Assembly: GCA_017442585.1 (NCBI GenBank)
Contig: JAFRZM010000035.1
Coordinates: forward strand, 1 to 64,000
DNA from: Lachnospiraceae bacterium
GTDB taxonomy: Bacteria; Bacillota; Clostridia; Lachnospirales; Lachnospiraceae
Reading direction: 5' to 3'
DNA length: 64,000 bases
The position numbers were made by a program, and so were the translations under genes. Under the pieces are notes generated by a model that searched no databases, had not been told where the DNA came from, and worked only from the letters and a program-made list of their open reading frames with translations. Shown here in pieces: positions 54,530 through 62,080 of this stretch; within the stretch, counting starts at the first letter, position 1, and each line of letters starts with the position of its first letter.

Positions 54530-54925
54530 CTATTTGATTGCAGATTTAATTCTTGAGAACTCATCACCCATACTCTGAATCAATCCTTTATAAGTGAACT
54601 GATTGGCAGCAAGTTCCACCTGTTCCGTCTCCGGGTCTACATTATTTCTGTCAAGTCTGTATGAATAATCATATGCTTCCCTGTCTATTCTTGATTTAAC
54701 ATTCAAGTGATTAAGATGAATATCCTTGATCTTATCATCGAGATATTCATATTTAGACTTACCCAATTCCCTGGTTAAAACAGATTCAAAGTCAACATCA
54801 CGTCGTTTAAATCCCGGAGTATCCTGATTGGCAATGTTGTTGGCAAGTACTTCGTTACGAAGATAGCTTGCATCAGCAGCCTTATCAAGGACATCAATAT
54901 AATCATAAATGCCTGATTTTATCAT
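54530..54925 (-). CDS. flgB: Proximal rod protein FlgB
   Basis: 131 residues. LRNEVLANNIANQDTPGFKR and the C-terminal QVELAANQFTYKGLIQSM fit FlgB. It is the first gene of the flagellar locus and follows the promoter at 54973-55000; AAAGGAG precedes the ATG. Confidence 0.97.
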   Translation of the reverse strand: MIKSGIYDYIDVLDKAADASYLRNEVLANNIANQDTPGFKRRDVDFESVLTRELGKSKYEYLDDKIKDIHLNHLNVKSRIDREAYDYSYRLDRNNVDPETEQVELAANQFTYKGLIQSMGDEFSRIKSAIK

Positions 54926-54972
54926 TTCTTACTCCTTTCACCACAAAATATAGATATACTATCTCTTTATCT

Positions 54973-55000
54973 ATTATAAAGATAATTGTAAAAAAGACAA
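54973..55000 (-). promoter_or_regulatory. Promoter of the flagellar locus (flgB)
   Basis: TTGTCT (54995-55000), 16-bp spacer, perfect TATAAT (54973-54978) on the minus strand, 47 bp before flgB. Sigma-A type, not the SigD type. Confidence 0.7.
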
Positions 55001-55084
55001 GTAGTTTTTCATCATTTTTAACATCATATTGTGTATTTATTTTTCCAGAGCACAATCTCTTGATTTAAAATGATTTATGCTCAT

Positions 55085-55101
55085 CGCCCAATATCTTGTG
55101 G
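55085..55101 (-). repeat. Repeat copy B (CCCAATATCTTGT) upstream of flgB
   Basis: On the plus strand CGCCCAATATCTTGTGG. Shares 13 identical bases with copy A, 76 bp away in the same orientation. The minus-strand core CAAGATATTG matches 9 of 10 positions of the NrdR-box core. Confidence 0.5.
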
Positions 55102-55160
55102 TTTTTGTGTTTTTGCCATTTATAAAATCACGAATAAATTAGTTAATGCTTTTTAAATCA

Positions 55161-55177
55161 CCCCCAATATCTTGTTG
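55161..55177 (-). repeat. Repeat copy A (CCCAATATCTTGT) upstream of flgB
   Basis: On the plus strand CCCCCAATATCTTGTTG, about 10 bp beyond the codY terminator. Same core as copy B. Confidence 0.5.
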
Positions 55178-55185
55178 TTTATTAT

Positions 55186-55224
55186 ATCAAAAAAGGACCT
55201 ATAGAATGCTCTATAAGTCCTTTT
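55186..55224 (-). terminator. Rho-independent terminator of codY
   Basis: AAAAGGAC and TATAGA on one arm pair with TCTATA and GTCCTTTT on the other (one mismatch, 4-nt loop); on the minus strand it runs into TTTTTT. About 30 bp after the codY stop. Confidence 0.9.
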
Positions 55225-55254
55225 AAAATATCACTTCCGTATGAAAAGCATTTG

Positions 55255-56040
55255 TTAATTCTTCATGCTTTGCTTTTTAATACCGGCGAGTTCTTCAAAT
55301 ACATAATCATTTAATACCTTAATGTATGTGCCCTTCATACCCGACGATCTAGATTCTATAACACCCGCACTTTCGAATTTTCTAAGCGCATTAACTATAA
55401 CCGATCTTGTAATGCCTACCCTGTCAGCTATCTTACTTGCAACAAGTATTCCTTCCATGCCTTCAAGCTCGTCGAAAATATGAATGATAGCTTCAAGTTC
55501 TGAGAAAGATAATGTTGATACAGCCGATTTAACAACCTGAATCTTTCTTGTTTCCTCAGCGTTTTCTTCATTAACCGATCTCATCATTTCAAGTCCGACA
55601 ACAGTCGTACCATATTCACTTAATATTATATCATCTATATCGTACGATTCACTCTTTTTATAAAGGAATAATGTACCTAATCTTTCTCCCGCAATATCAA
55701 TCGGAGTTATTATTGCCTTATAATCGGAAATTCCACTTGAAACAAATCCTAATGTCTCAAGATTGACATTTTCCTTTGTGGAGAGTATTCCCAAAAGGCG
55801 CTCATTTAAAACAGGATCGATAAAACCGCCCACCTGATCGTCAATAAGCTCCTTAATCTCATCTAACGCATTGCTTAAAGAAGTTCCTAAAACTTTACCT
55901 TTTTTACTGATAACAAGAACATTTGAATTTAATATATCTGTAAGAACACGACATATATCATTAAATACTACTTTAGAGGAATTATTGTTATGTAACAACT
56001 TATTAATCTTACGTGTTTTATCAAGTAATTGTACGCTCAT
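55255..56040 (-). CDS. codY: Global regulator CodY (GTP and branched-chain amino acid sensor)
   Basis: 261 residues. N-terminal GAF domain (LLDKTRKINKLLHNNNSSKV onwards), which binds isoleucine/valine, and a C-terminal winged helix with ASKIADRVGITRSVIVNALR followed by KFESAGVIESRSSGMKGTYI, the highly conserved CodY reader helix. CodY represses nutrient-uptake, amino-acid and often motility genes in rich medium. It lies between topA and flgB as in Bacillus (there clpQY-codY-flgB); clpQY is absent here. Its promoter holds a CodY-like box. Confidence 0.97.
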   Translation of the reverse strand: MSVQLLDKTRKINKLLHNNNSSKVVFNDICRVLTDILNSNVLVISKKGKVLGTSLSNALDEIKELIDDQVGGFIDPVLNERLLGILSTKENVNLETLGFVSSGISDYKAIITPIDIAGERLGTLFLYKKSESYDIDDIILSEYGTTVVGLEMMRSVNEENAEETRKIQVVKSAVSTLSFSELEAIIHIFDELEGMEGILVASKIADRVGITRSVIVNALRKFESAGVIESRSSGMKGTYIKVLNDYVFEELAGIKKQSMKN

Positions 56041-56082
56041 CCTATTACCTCCGTTATACTATGCCTGCGATAGATGTCAAAA

Positions 56083-56111
56083 ATAATAGCATATAATTTT
56101 GAAAATTTCAA
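56083..56111 (-). promoter_or_regulatory. codY promoter with CodY-like palindrome
   Basis: TTGAAA (56106-56111), 17-bp spacer, TATTAT (56083-56088) on the minus strand. Between the boxes and overlapping the -35 box, AATTTTGAAAATT (56095-56107) equals the CodY consensus without its two central bases. Promoter strong, operator uncertain. Confidence 0.7.
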
Positions 56112-56135
56112 GAACTTTCACAATTTATGGACTAT

Positions 56136-58199
56136 TTAGTCAGAATTTACACTTTTTTCACAGATATAACCGCAATCTTCGTTTGCGCACACAAGTTTAT
56201 TGCCCTTTATGTAAAGAATTTCCTTACATTTCGGACATTTCTCGTTAGACGGCTTAGCCCATGTCATGTAATCACAATTCGGAAGATCCTCGCAGCCGTA
56301 GAAAAGTCGGCCTTTCTGACTTCTTCTTACTACTACTTCCTTACCGCACTTAGGACACTTAACGCCGATCTTTTCAAAATACTGCTTCGTAAACTTGCAT
56401 TCCGGGAATCCCGGGCATGCAAGGAATTTACCATGAGGTCCGTATTTAATTACAAGTTGCTTGCCGCAAGACGGACAGAATTCATCTGACAATTCGTCAG
56501 ATATTTCAACCTTTTCAAGCTTTTCTTCAGCTATATTTACCGTCTTTTCGAAGTCCGGATAGAAATCACGCATGATATTCTTCCAATCCATCTGTCCTTC
56601 AGCAACCTTATCAAGCTTGTCTTCCATATTTGCAGTAAATGTCTTATCTACAACAGATGGGAATGCATCTGACATAAGATTATTTACAACAAGGCCAAGC
56701 TCGGTAACAAAGAGATTTTTATTTTCTTTGGTAATATAACGTCTTGCCTGAATTGTTGAAATCGTAGGCGCATATGTACTTGGTCTTCCTATACCGTTAT
56801 CTTCAAGCGCTTTAACAAGCGATGCTTCTGTATAATGTGGCAAACTCTGCGTAAAATGCTTATCAAGATGAACTTCTTTTAATTTGAGTTTATCATTTTC
56901 TTTTAACTGTGATACGGCATCACACTTTTCATATGTCTCATCAATATCGCTGTATACCGCTTCAAAACCTTTAAACTTAAACTTAGAAGTCGATGCCGAA
57001 AGTACTATATCCTTACATGCAAGCTTAGCTGCAATAGTTTCGTATACTGCTTCTGCCATCTGGCTTGCAAGAAAACGGTCATAAATCAACTGATAAAGTC
57101 TGAATTGATCTCTTGCAAGAGAATCTTTAACCTTAGCCGGTGTAAGATTTATATCTGTCGGTCTTATAGCTTCGTGCGCATCCTGGATTTTATTACCCTT
57201 CTTCTCAACACTTTTGCCATCCGAAATATATTCTTTTCCGTAAGTTTCTTCTATATATACTCTTGCCGCCTCTACAGCTTCATTTGATATTCTTACGGAA
57301 TCGGTACGAAGATAAGTAATAAGACCTATAGTACCCTGTCCCTTTATATCAATTCCTTCATAAAGCTGCTGTGCCACACGCATTGTCTTTTGCGTCGTAT
57401 AATTGAGGCGTTTAACAGCTTCCTGCTGTAATGTACTCGTCGTAAAAGGAAGCGGTGATTTCTTATGCTTTTCACCAACTTTTACTTCTTTTACGACTAT
57501 ATCATTGCTTTTTAAAGTGTTTTCAATCGAAAGAGCTTCTTCTTTTGTCTTTATTTCATTATTCTTGTTATTGGAAAGTTTTGCACAAAAAGTAGTTTTA
57601 TTAACGGTAAGATCACAAGAAACCGTCCAGTATTCTTCAGGAATAAATGATTCGATTTCTTTCTCGCGATCACATATCATCTTTAATGCTACAGACTGCA
57701 CTCTTCCGGCGCTCAAGCCTCTTTTAACCTTTGCCCATAAAACCGGGCTTATCTTATAGCCGACAACACGATCAAGCGCACGACGTGCCTGCTGTGCATC
57801 AACAAGATTCATGTCAATTTTTCTAGGATTTTTAATTGCTTCTTTAACAGCAGTCTTAGTAATCTCATTAAAGCTTATTCTGTATACATCCTTTTCAAAA
57901 AGCTTAAGAGCATATATAAGATGCCACGAAATAGCTTCTCCTTCACGATCGGGGTCCGTTGCGAGATATATTTTGTCGGCTTTCTTTGCTTCTTTACGAA
58001 GTTTCGCCAAAAGATCGCCTTTTCCCCTTATTGTTATATACTTTGGTTCGTAATCATTTTCTATGTCTATTCCTATGGAGCTTTTGGGAAGATCTCTTAC
58101 ATGGCCGTTTGAAGCAACGACTTCATATGAATTTCCTAAAAATTTTTTGATGGTTTTAACCTTTGTAGGCGACTCTACAATAACAAGATTCTTTGCCAC
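56136..58199 (-). CDS. topA: DNA topoisomerase I (type IA)
   Basis: Relaxes negative supercoils. 687 residues. The TOPRIM domain has VIVESPTKVKTIKKFLG and DPDREGEAISWHL; the active-site Tyr296 lies in LITYLRTDSVRIS. Three C-terminal four-cysteine zinc motifs follow (CPSC..C, CPKC..C, CPKC..C). GTG start, 8 nt after AGGAG, one base after the dprA stop. No terminator separates it from codY. Confidence 0.98.
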   Translation of the reverse strand: MAKNLVIVESPTKVKTIKKFLGNSYEVVASNGHVRDLPKSSIGIDIENDYEPKYITIRGKGDLLAKLRKEAKKADKIYLATDPDREGEAISWHLIYALKLFEKDVYRISFNEITKTAVKEAIKNPRKIDMNLVDAQQARRALDRVVGYKISPVLWAKVKRGLSAGRVQSVALKMICDREKEIESFIPEEYWTVSCDLTVNKTTFCAKLSNNKNNEIKTKEEALSIENTLKSNDIVVKEVKVGEKHKKSPLPFTTSTLQQEAVKRLNYTTQKTMRVAQQLYEGIDIKGQGTIGLITYLRTDSVRISNEAVEAARVYIEETYGKEYISDGKSVEKKGNKIQDAHEAIRPTDINLTPAKVKDSLARDQFRLYQLIYDRFLASQMAEAVYETIAAKLACKDIVLSASTSKFKFKGFEAVYSDIDETYEKCDAVSQLKENDKLKLKEVHLDKHFTQSLPHYTEASLVKALEDNGIGRPSTYAPTISTIQARRYITKENKNLFVTELGLVVNNLMSDAFPSVVDKTFTANMEDKLDKVAEGQMDWKNIMRDFYPDFEKTVNIAEEKLEKVEISDELSDEFCPSCGKQLVIKYGPHGKFLACPGFPECKFTKQYFEKIGVKCPKCGKEVVVRRSQKGRLFYGCEDLPNCDYMTWAKPSNEKCPKCKEILYIKGNKLVCANEDCGYICEKSVNSD

Positions 58200-58200
58200 T

Positions 58201-59088
58201 TTATATTCTCCTGATATACCGGTTCATAAAGTATTCTTCCGCAAATCCCTTAAAAACAAGCGCAGTTAATACATTAATCACCTTAGTTAATGATAGTCCT
58301 GTCTCAACAGACAGTTCATCTACCCCTTTCGGGGTAAGACTTAAAAAACTATACACCAAAGATTCTTCATTTTCAAGATTTAATTTTTGTTTATATTCTC
58401 CGATTTTTGATATATCATCTTTGAGTTTTAAGTCTAACAGCAGTCTTTCTATAGAAGAAATACAAAATGCTCCGTCAGATATTAAATTATTTGTACCGTA
58501 TGACAAATTATCCGTTATACGTCCAGGAAGTGCATAAATATCTTTTCCTTGCTCAAGTGCATAATTTGCAGTAAGAAGCGAACCCGATTTTTCTCTTGCT
58601 TCTATTATAATAACGGATGTAGAAAGCCCGCTTATTATTCTATTTCTTGATGGAAACATTTGCTTTAACGGTTCTTGTCCAGGCGGCTGTTCTGATATAA
58701 TACCGCCACCCATACGTATAATTTCATAATATAACTCTTTATTCTCTTTCGGATATATTACGTCAACGCCTCCTGCCAATACAGCATATGTCCTACCATT
58801 CCCATGAAGCGCCCCGCTATGTGCTATTCCATCGACGCCCCTCGCCATTCCGCTAATTATCGAAGCCCCAAATTGACTTATATTTTTAGCAATATCAAAT
58901 GTTGCACTTTTACCGTATGCACTACACATTCTTGCGCCCACTATTGCAATAATCCGTTCCTTTTCATTAGGAAGATTACCTATATAATAAAGTTTTTCCG
59001 GCGGATCCTTAATAAGCCGAAGCCGTTTAGGATAACTTTCTTGTTTAATTGTAACTTCCTTTATCTCATATTCAGTTTTCAGACCCAT
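58201..59088 (-). CDS. dprA: DNA-processing protein DprA
   Basis: Loads RecA on incoming single-stranded DNA during transformation. 295 residues, a short form. Rossmann-like core: YPKRLRLIKDPPEKLYYIGN, IAIVGARMCSAYG, ISGMARGVDGIAHSGAL, GGGIISEQPPG, FPSRNRIISGLS, and a C-terminal winged-helix-like region. Start overlaps the yifB-like stop as TAATG. Confidence 0.95.
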   Translation of the reverse strand: MGLKTEYEIKEVTIKQESYPKRLRLIKDPPEKLYYIGNLPNEKERIIAIVGARMCSAYGKSATFDIAKNISQFGASIISGMARGVDGIAHSGALHGNGRTYAVLAGGVDVIYPKENKELYYEIIRMGGGIISEQPPGQEPLKQMFPSRNRIISGLSTSVIIIEAREKSGSLLTANYALEQGKDIYALPGRITDNLSYGTNNLISDGAFCISSIERLLLDLKLKDDISKIGEYKQKLNLENEESLVYSFLSLTPKGVDELSVETGLSLTKVINVLTALVFKGFAEEYFMNRYIRRI

Positions 59089-60647
59089 TATTTTTTATCA
59101 CTCCAATATCTGTCCATAATTCCTCTGTAAAGCAGTGCTTCATTTAAATCTTCCTTCTCTATTTTCTCATGGCCTTCCATATCGGCTATAGTCCTGGACA
59201 CTTTAAGAATTCTGTGATATGCCCTTGCACCGAGTTTCATCTTTTCATATATTTTCTCCATATATGAATATAATTCTCCTTCAAGCTTGCAATAAATCTG
59301 CATATCCTCCGCAGAAAGCTGAGAATTGTAATTATACGGTCTATCAATATATCTTTTCTTCTGTATATTAATTGTTTTTGTTACTCGTTTACGTATATCT
59401 GCCGATGTCTCACATTTTTCAGCCGATTCCATATCTTTGAAAGCAATCTCCGGCACTTCTACGCAAAGATCGATACGATTAAGCAATGGACCGCTTATAT
59501 GATTCAGATAATTATCTATCTTTGTTTTAGAGCACATACATCTGTTTAAATCCGGATAATAACCACAAGGGCACGGATTCATTGCAGCAACAAGTGAAAA
59601 GTCTGCAGGAAAGTCGTAGGTACCGTTTGCTCTTGTTATACGGATCCGCCTTTCTTCAAGTGGCTGACGTAATACTTCCAAAGTTTGTTTCTTAAATTCC
59701 GGGAGCTCATCCAAGAATAATACACCATGATTTGACAGGCTTATTTCACCGGGTCTTATCGGGTTTCCGCCACCGACAAGTCCGGCCATTGTGATTGAAT
59801 GATGCGGTGACCTATATGGTCTTTTAACCGCAATCTCACTCCCGTTAAAAAGTCCCGCTATGCTATATATACTGGCAACATCAAGTGCTTCACCCTCAGA
59901 CAAGTCAGGCAAAATGGTTCCTATTGCTTTTGCGACTAATGATTTACCTGTCCCGGGCGGGCCTATCATTAAAAGATTATGCATTCCCGAAGCCGCAACT
60001 TCACATGCCCGTTTTAGAAACTTCTGACCTTTTATATATGAAAAATCAGCTTCATTATCCGGCTTAATTATTTCATTATATCTGCATTTATTATCTGACA
60101 GTAAAAAGTATCCATCTTTCAAAGCTGTACATAATGAATCACACATCAACATAGATATGGCATCTTTCAGATGCTTTGCAGGAAAAACATATATTCCTTC
60201 AAGTCTCCTACTTTCTTCATAATTCTCCGATGAAACGACAAAGTATCGCATTCCTTTCTTTTTAGCTTCTATCAACATAGGCAATACACCGTTAACTGCC
60301 TTGATATCACCGGTTAAACTTAGTTCACCGACAAAGAACAGTTCATTAATAAATGCACATTTAATTATTTCAAAAGCTTGCAATAAAGCAATCGCACACG
60401 CAAGGTCATATCCTGTCCCCCTCTTTTGAATATAACCGGGCGAAATATTCATAGTGATCTTTTTTGCAGGCAATTGAAACCCAAGTTGTCTTACGGCACT
60501 AAGTATCCTATCTTTTGCCTCTTTAACTTCAGATGATAAATACCCCACCATATTAAATACTGGCAGGCCATCAGCCACCTCACACTCTACATTACACATG
60601 ATGCATTCAAGTCCGTGAAGCATAGCGGTATTTGATTTTCCAAGCAA
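59088..60647 (-). CDS. YifB/ComM-family Mg-chelatase-like AAA ATPase
   Basis: 519 residues. N-terminal Lon-protease-like domain (LECIMCNVECEVADGLPVFN), central AAA core with Walker A MIGPPGTGKSLVAKAIG, Walker B GVLFLDELPEF and the SPHHSIT motif, and a C-terminal domain. ComM is a helicase that helps integrate transforming DNA, and dprA follows directly. TTG start with AAGGAG 5 nt before it. Confidence 0.93.
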   Translation of the reverse strand: MLGKSNTAMLHGLECIMCNVECEVADGLPVFNMVGYLSSEVKEAKDRILSAVRQLGFQLPAKKITMNISPGYIQKRGTGYDLACAIALLQAFEIIKCAFINELFFVGELSLTGDIKAVNGVLPMLIEAKKKGMRYFVVSSENYEESRRLEGIYVFPAKHLKDAISMLMCDSLCTALKDGYFLLSDNKCRYNEIIKPDNEADFSYIKGQKFLKRACEVAASGMHNLLMIGPPGTGKSLVAKAIGTILPDLSEGEALDVASIYSIAGLFNGSEIAVKRPYRSPHHSITMAGLVGGGNPIRPGEISLSNHGVLFLDELPEFKKQTLEVLRQPLEERRIRITRANGTYDFPADFSLVAAMNPCPCGYYPDLNRCMCSKTKIDNYLNHISGPLLNRIDLCVEVPEIAFKDMESAEKCETSADIRKRVTKTINIQKKRYIDRPYNYNSQLSAEDMQIYCKLEGELYSYMEKIYEKMKLGARAYHRILKVSRTIADMEGHEKIEKEDLNEALLYRGIMDRYWSDKK

Positions 60648-60679
60648 AATAACTCCTTTTTAAAGCAAACGTGAAAAAA

Positions 60680-60695
60680 GATAACGAATGTTATC
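60680..60695. promoter_or_regulatory. Inverted repeat upstream of the yifB-like gene
   Basis: GATAACGAATGTTATC, perfect 6-bp arms, 33 bp before the start codon in the divergent spacer to the RluA gene. Part of a dyad cluster; possible operator. Confidence 0.4.
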
Positions 60696-60792
60696 CCCAA
60701 AAAGAATACCAATATGATATCATAATATCATCCAAATGATAACATTTTTAATTATTAAATTTTTATAAAATACTGAACATTAAAGGAAAGCC

Positions 60793-61683
60793 ATGGACAG
60801 ACACTTGCTTATAACATATAAAGAAAAGCTACCAAAAACAATCATTTGCCTTGCTAAAGAAATCGGTATTTCCGTACCGCTTTTGACCGCATTAAAAAAA
60901 GACACCAACTGCGTGCTGTTAAACAGCGAAGAAGTGTTTTTAAATCGCGAGCTTCATCAAGGTGATAAGCTTGAGTTAATCATTAAGGAAACCGAAGAAA
61001 ATCCTACTATAGCACCGCAGGACATTCCCCTCGACATAATATATGAAGACGATGACATAATAGTTATTAATAAGCCTGCTTATATGCCTGTACATCCTTC
61101 ATTAAATCATCCTTTAAATACTCTTGCAAACGCCCTCGTTTACTATTACAGAAACGAATCATCGCCATTTGTTTTCAGATGTCTTACGCGTTTGGACAAA
61201 AACACTACCGGCCTGACGCTTATTGCCAAGAATCCATTATCATCTGCAATTTTAAACAAAGACATGAAAGCCATGCATATCCATCGTATATACTACGGTC
61301 TTTTTGACGGTGAAATAATTAATGGCGGTACTGTAGATGCTCCTATAGGAAGAGTAAACGATTCTATTATAAAGCGATGCATTGACACCCAAAGCGGTAA
61401 GGCTGCAATAACTCATTACGACGTTATTAAATCTAATTATAATTATTCATTATGCCGCCTTACACTTGAAACAGGGCGTACTCACCAGATAAGAGTTCAT
61501 ATGTCTCATATAGGTCATCCCCTAATAAATGATTTTTTATATGGCGACGAATCCACCGGCTTTAACTCAAGGCAGCTGCTTCACGCCGGCGAAATGTCAA
61601 TAGTGCATCCTATCACAAAGAAAAATATGACTTTTAACGCTCCTCTTCCCGACGACTTTAACGAGTACATGTCAAATCACTAA
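60793..61683 (+). CDS. RluA-family RNA pseudouridine synthase
   Basis: 296 residues. An S4-like N-terminal region (VPLLTALKKDTNCVLLNSEE), then the catalytic core with IIYEDDDIIVINKPAYMPVH, catalytic Asp in CLTRLDKNTTGLTLIAKN, and LETGRTHQIRVHMSHIGHPL. Isomerises uridine in rRNA or tRNA; the site cannot be named. AAAGGA precedes the ATG. Divergent from the yifB-like gene. Confidence 0.93.
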   Translation: MDRHLLITYKEKLPKTIICLAKEIGISVPLLTALKKDTNCVLLNSEEVFLNRELHQGDKLELIIKETEENPTIAPQDIPLDIIYEDDDIIVINKPAYMPVHPSLNHPLNTLANALVYYYRNESSPFVFRCLTRLDKNTTGLTLIAKNPLSSAILNKDMKAMHIHRIYYGLFDGEIINGGTVDAPIGRVNDSIIKRCIDTQSGKAAITHYDVIKSNYNYSLCRLTLETGRTHQIRVHMSHIGHPLINDFLYGDESTGFNSRQLLHAGEMSIVHPITKKNMTFNAPLPDDFNEYMSNH

Positions 61684-61721
61684 AAATAATATATATACTT
61701 CTATTTTTGCTCCTTTTATCG

Positions 61722-61727
61722 TATAAT
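61722..61727 (+). promoter_or_regulatory. -10 box upstream of the DUF1292 gene
   Basis: Perfect TATAAT, 30 bp before the ATG at 61757; the -35 region is weak. A start near 61734 would leave a very short leader and argues against the longer reading frame beginning at 61733. Confidence 0.45.
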
Positions 61728-61756
61728 AAGGTATGTTCATTCAAAGGAGGACTAAC

Positions 61757-62080
61757 ATGGGCAAGGATAAAGATAACGAAACTATCGATAATGATGTATG
61801 TGTTACATTAAACTTAGATAACGGTGAAACAATCGAATGTGAAATTCTTACAATTTTCGAATTAAACAATCAGGACTACATAGTTTTAGAGCCTGCCGAA
61901 ACATACAATGATCCTGATTGTATGGATGCAGAATTATTCGTATATAGATATTTCGAAACCGAAGAAGGCGATTACAGACTCGAAAATATTGAAGATGACG
62001 AAGAATACGAAGCCGTATCCGACCGCATAGACGAATTATTGGACGAGCAATACTACGACGATCTCAATTCCGAAGACTAA
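61757..62080 (+). CDS. DUF1292 family protein
   Basis: 107 residues, strongly acidic. The pattern VCVTLNLDNGETIECEILTI, QDYIVLEP, AELFVYRYFE and the tail DRIDELLDEQYYDDL is the DUF1292 (YrzB) family, of unknown function. AAAGGAGG is 6 nt before the ATG. Its stop overlaps the stop of the convergent helicase gene by 4 bp. Confidence 0.88.
   Translation: MGKDKDNETIDNDVCVTLNLDNGETIECEILTIFELNNQDYIVLEPAETYNDPDCMDAELFVYRYFETEEGDYRLENIEDDEEYEAVSDRIDELLDEQYYDDLNSED

Larger units (their letters stand above)
54926..55254. other. 329-bp spacer between codY and flgB: terminator, repeats, promoter
   Basis: The longest gene-free stretch in the window. In minus-strand order it contains the codY terminator (55186-55224), two copies of a 13-bp repeat (near 55161-55177 and 55085-55101), an AT-rich region, and the flgB promoter with a transcript start near 54966. 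No open reading frame of convincing length or RNA gene was seen. Confidence 0.8.

Noticed and set aside
55085..55177. Start of a CRISPR array or mobile-element repeat in the codY-flgB spacer
   Set aside because: Only two copies of 13 bp with unrelated 63-bp spacing and no cas genes, transposase or target-site duplication.
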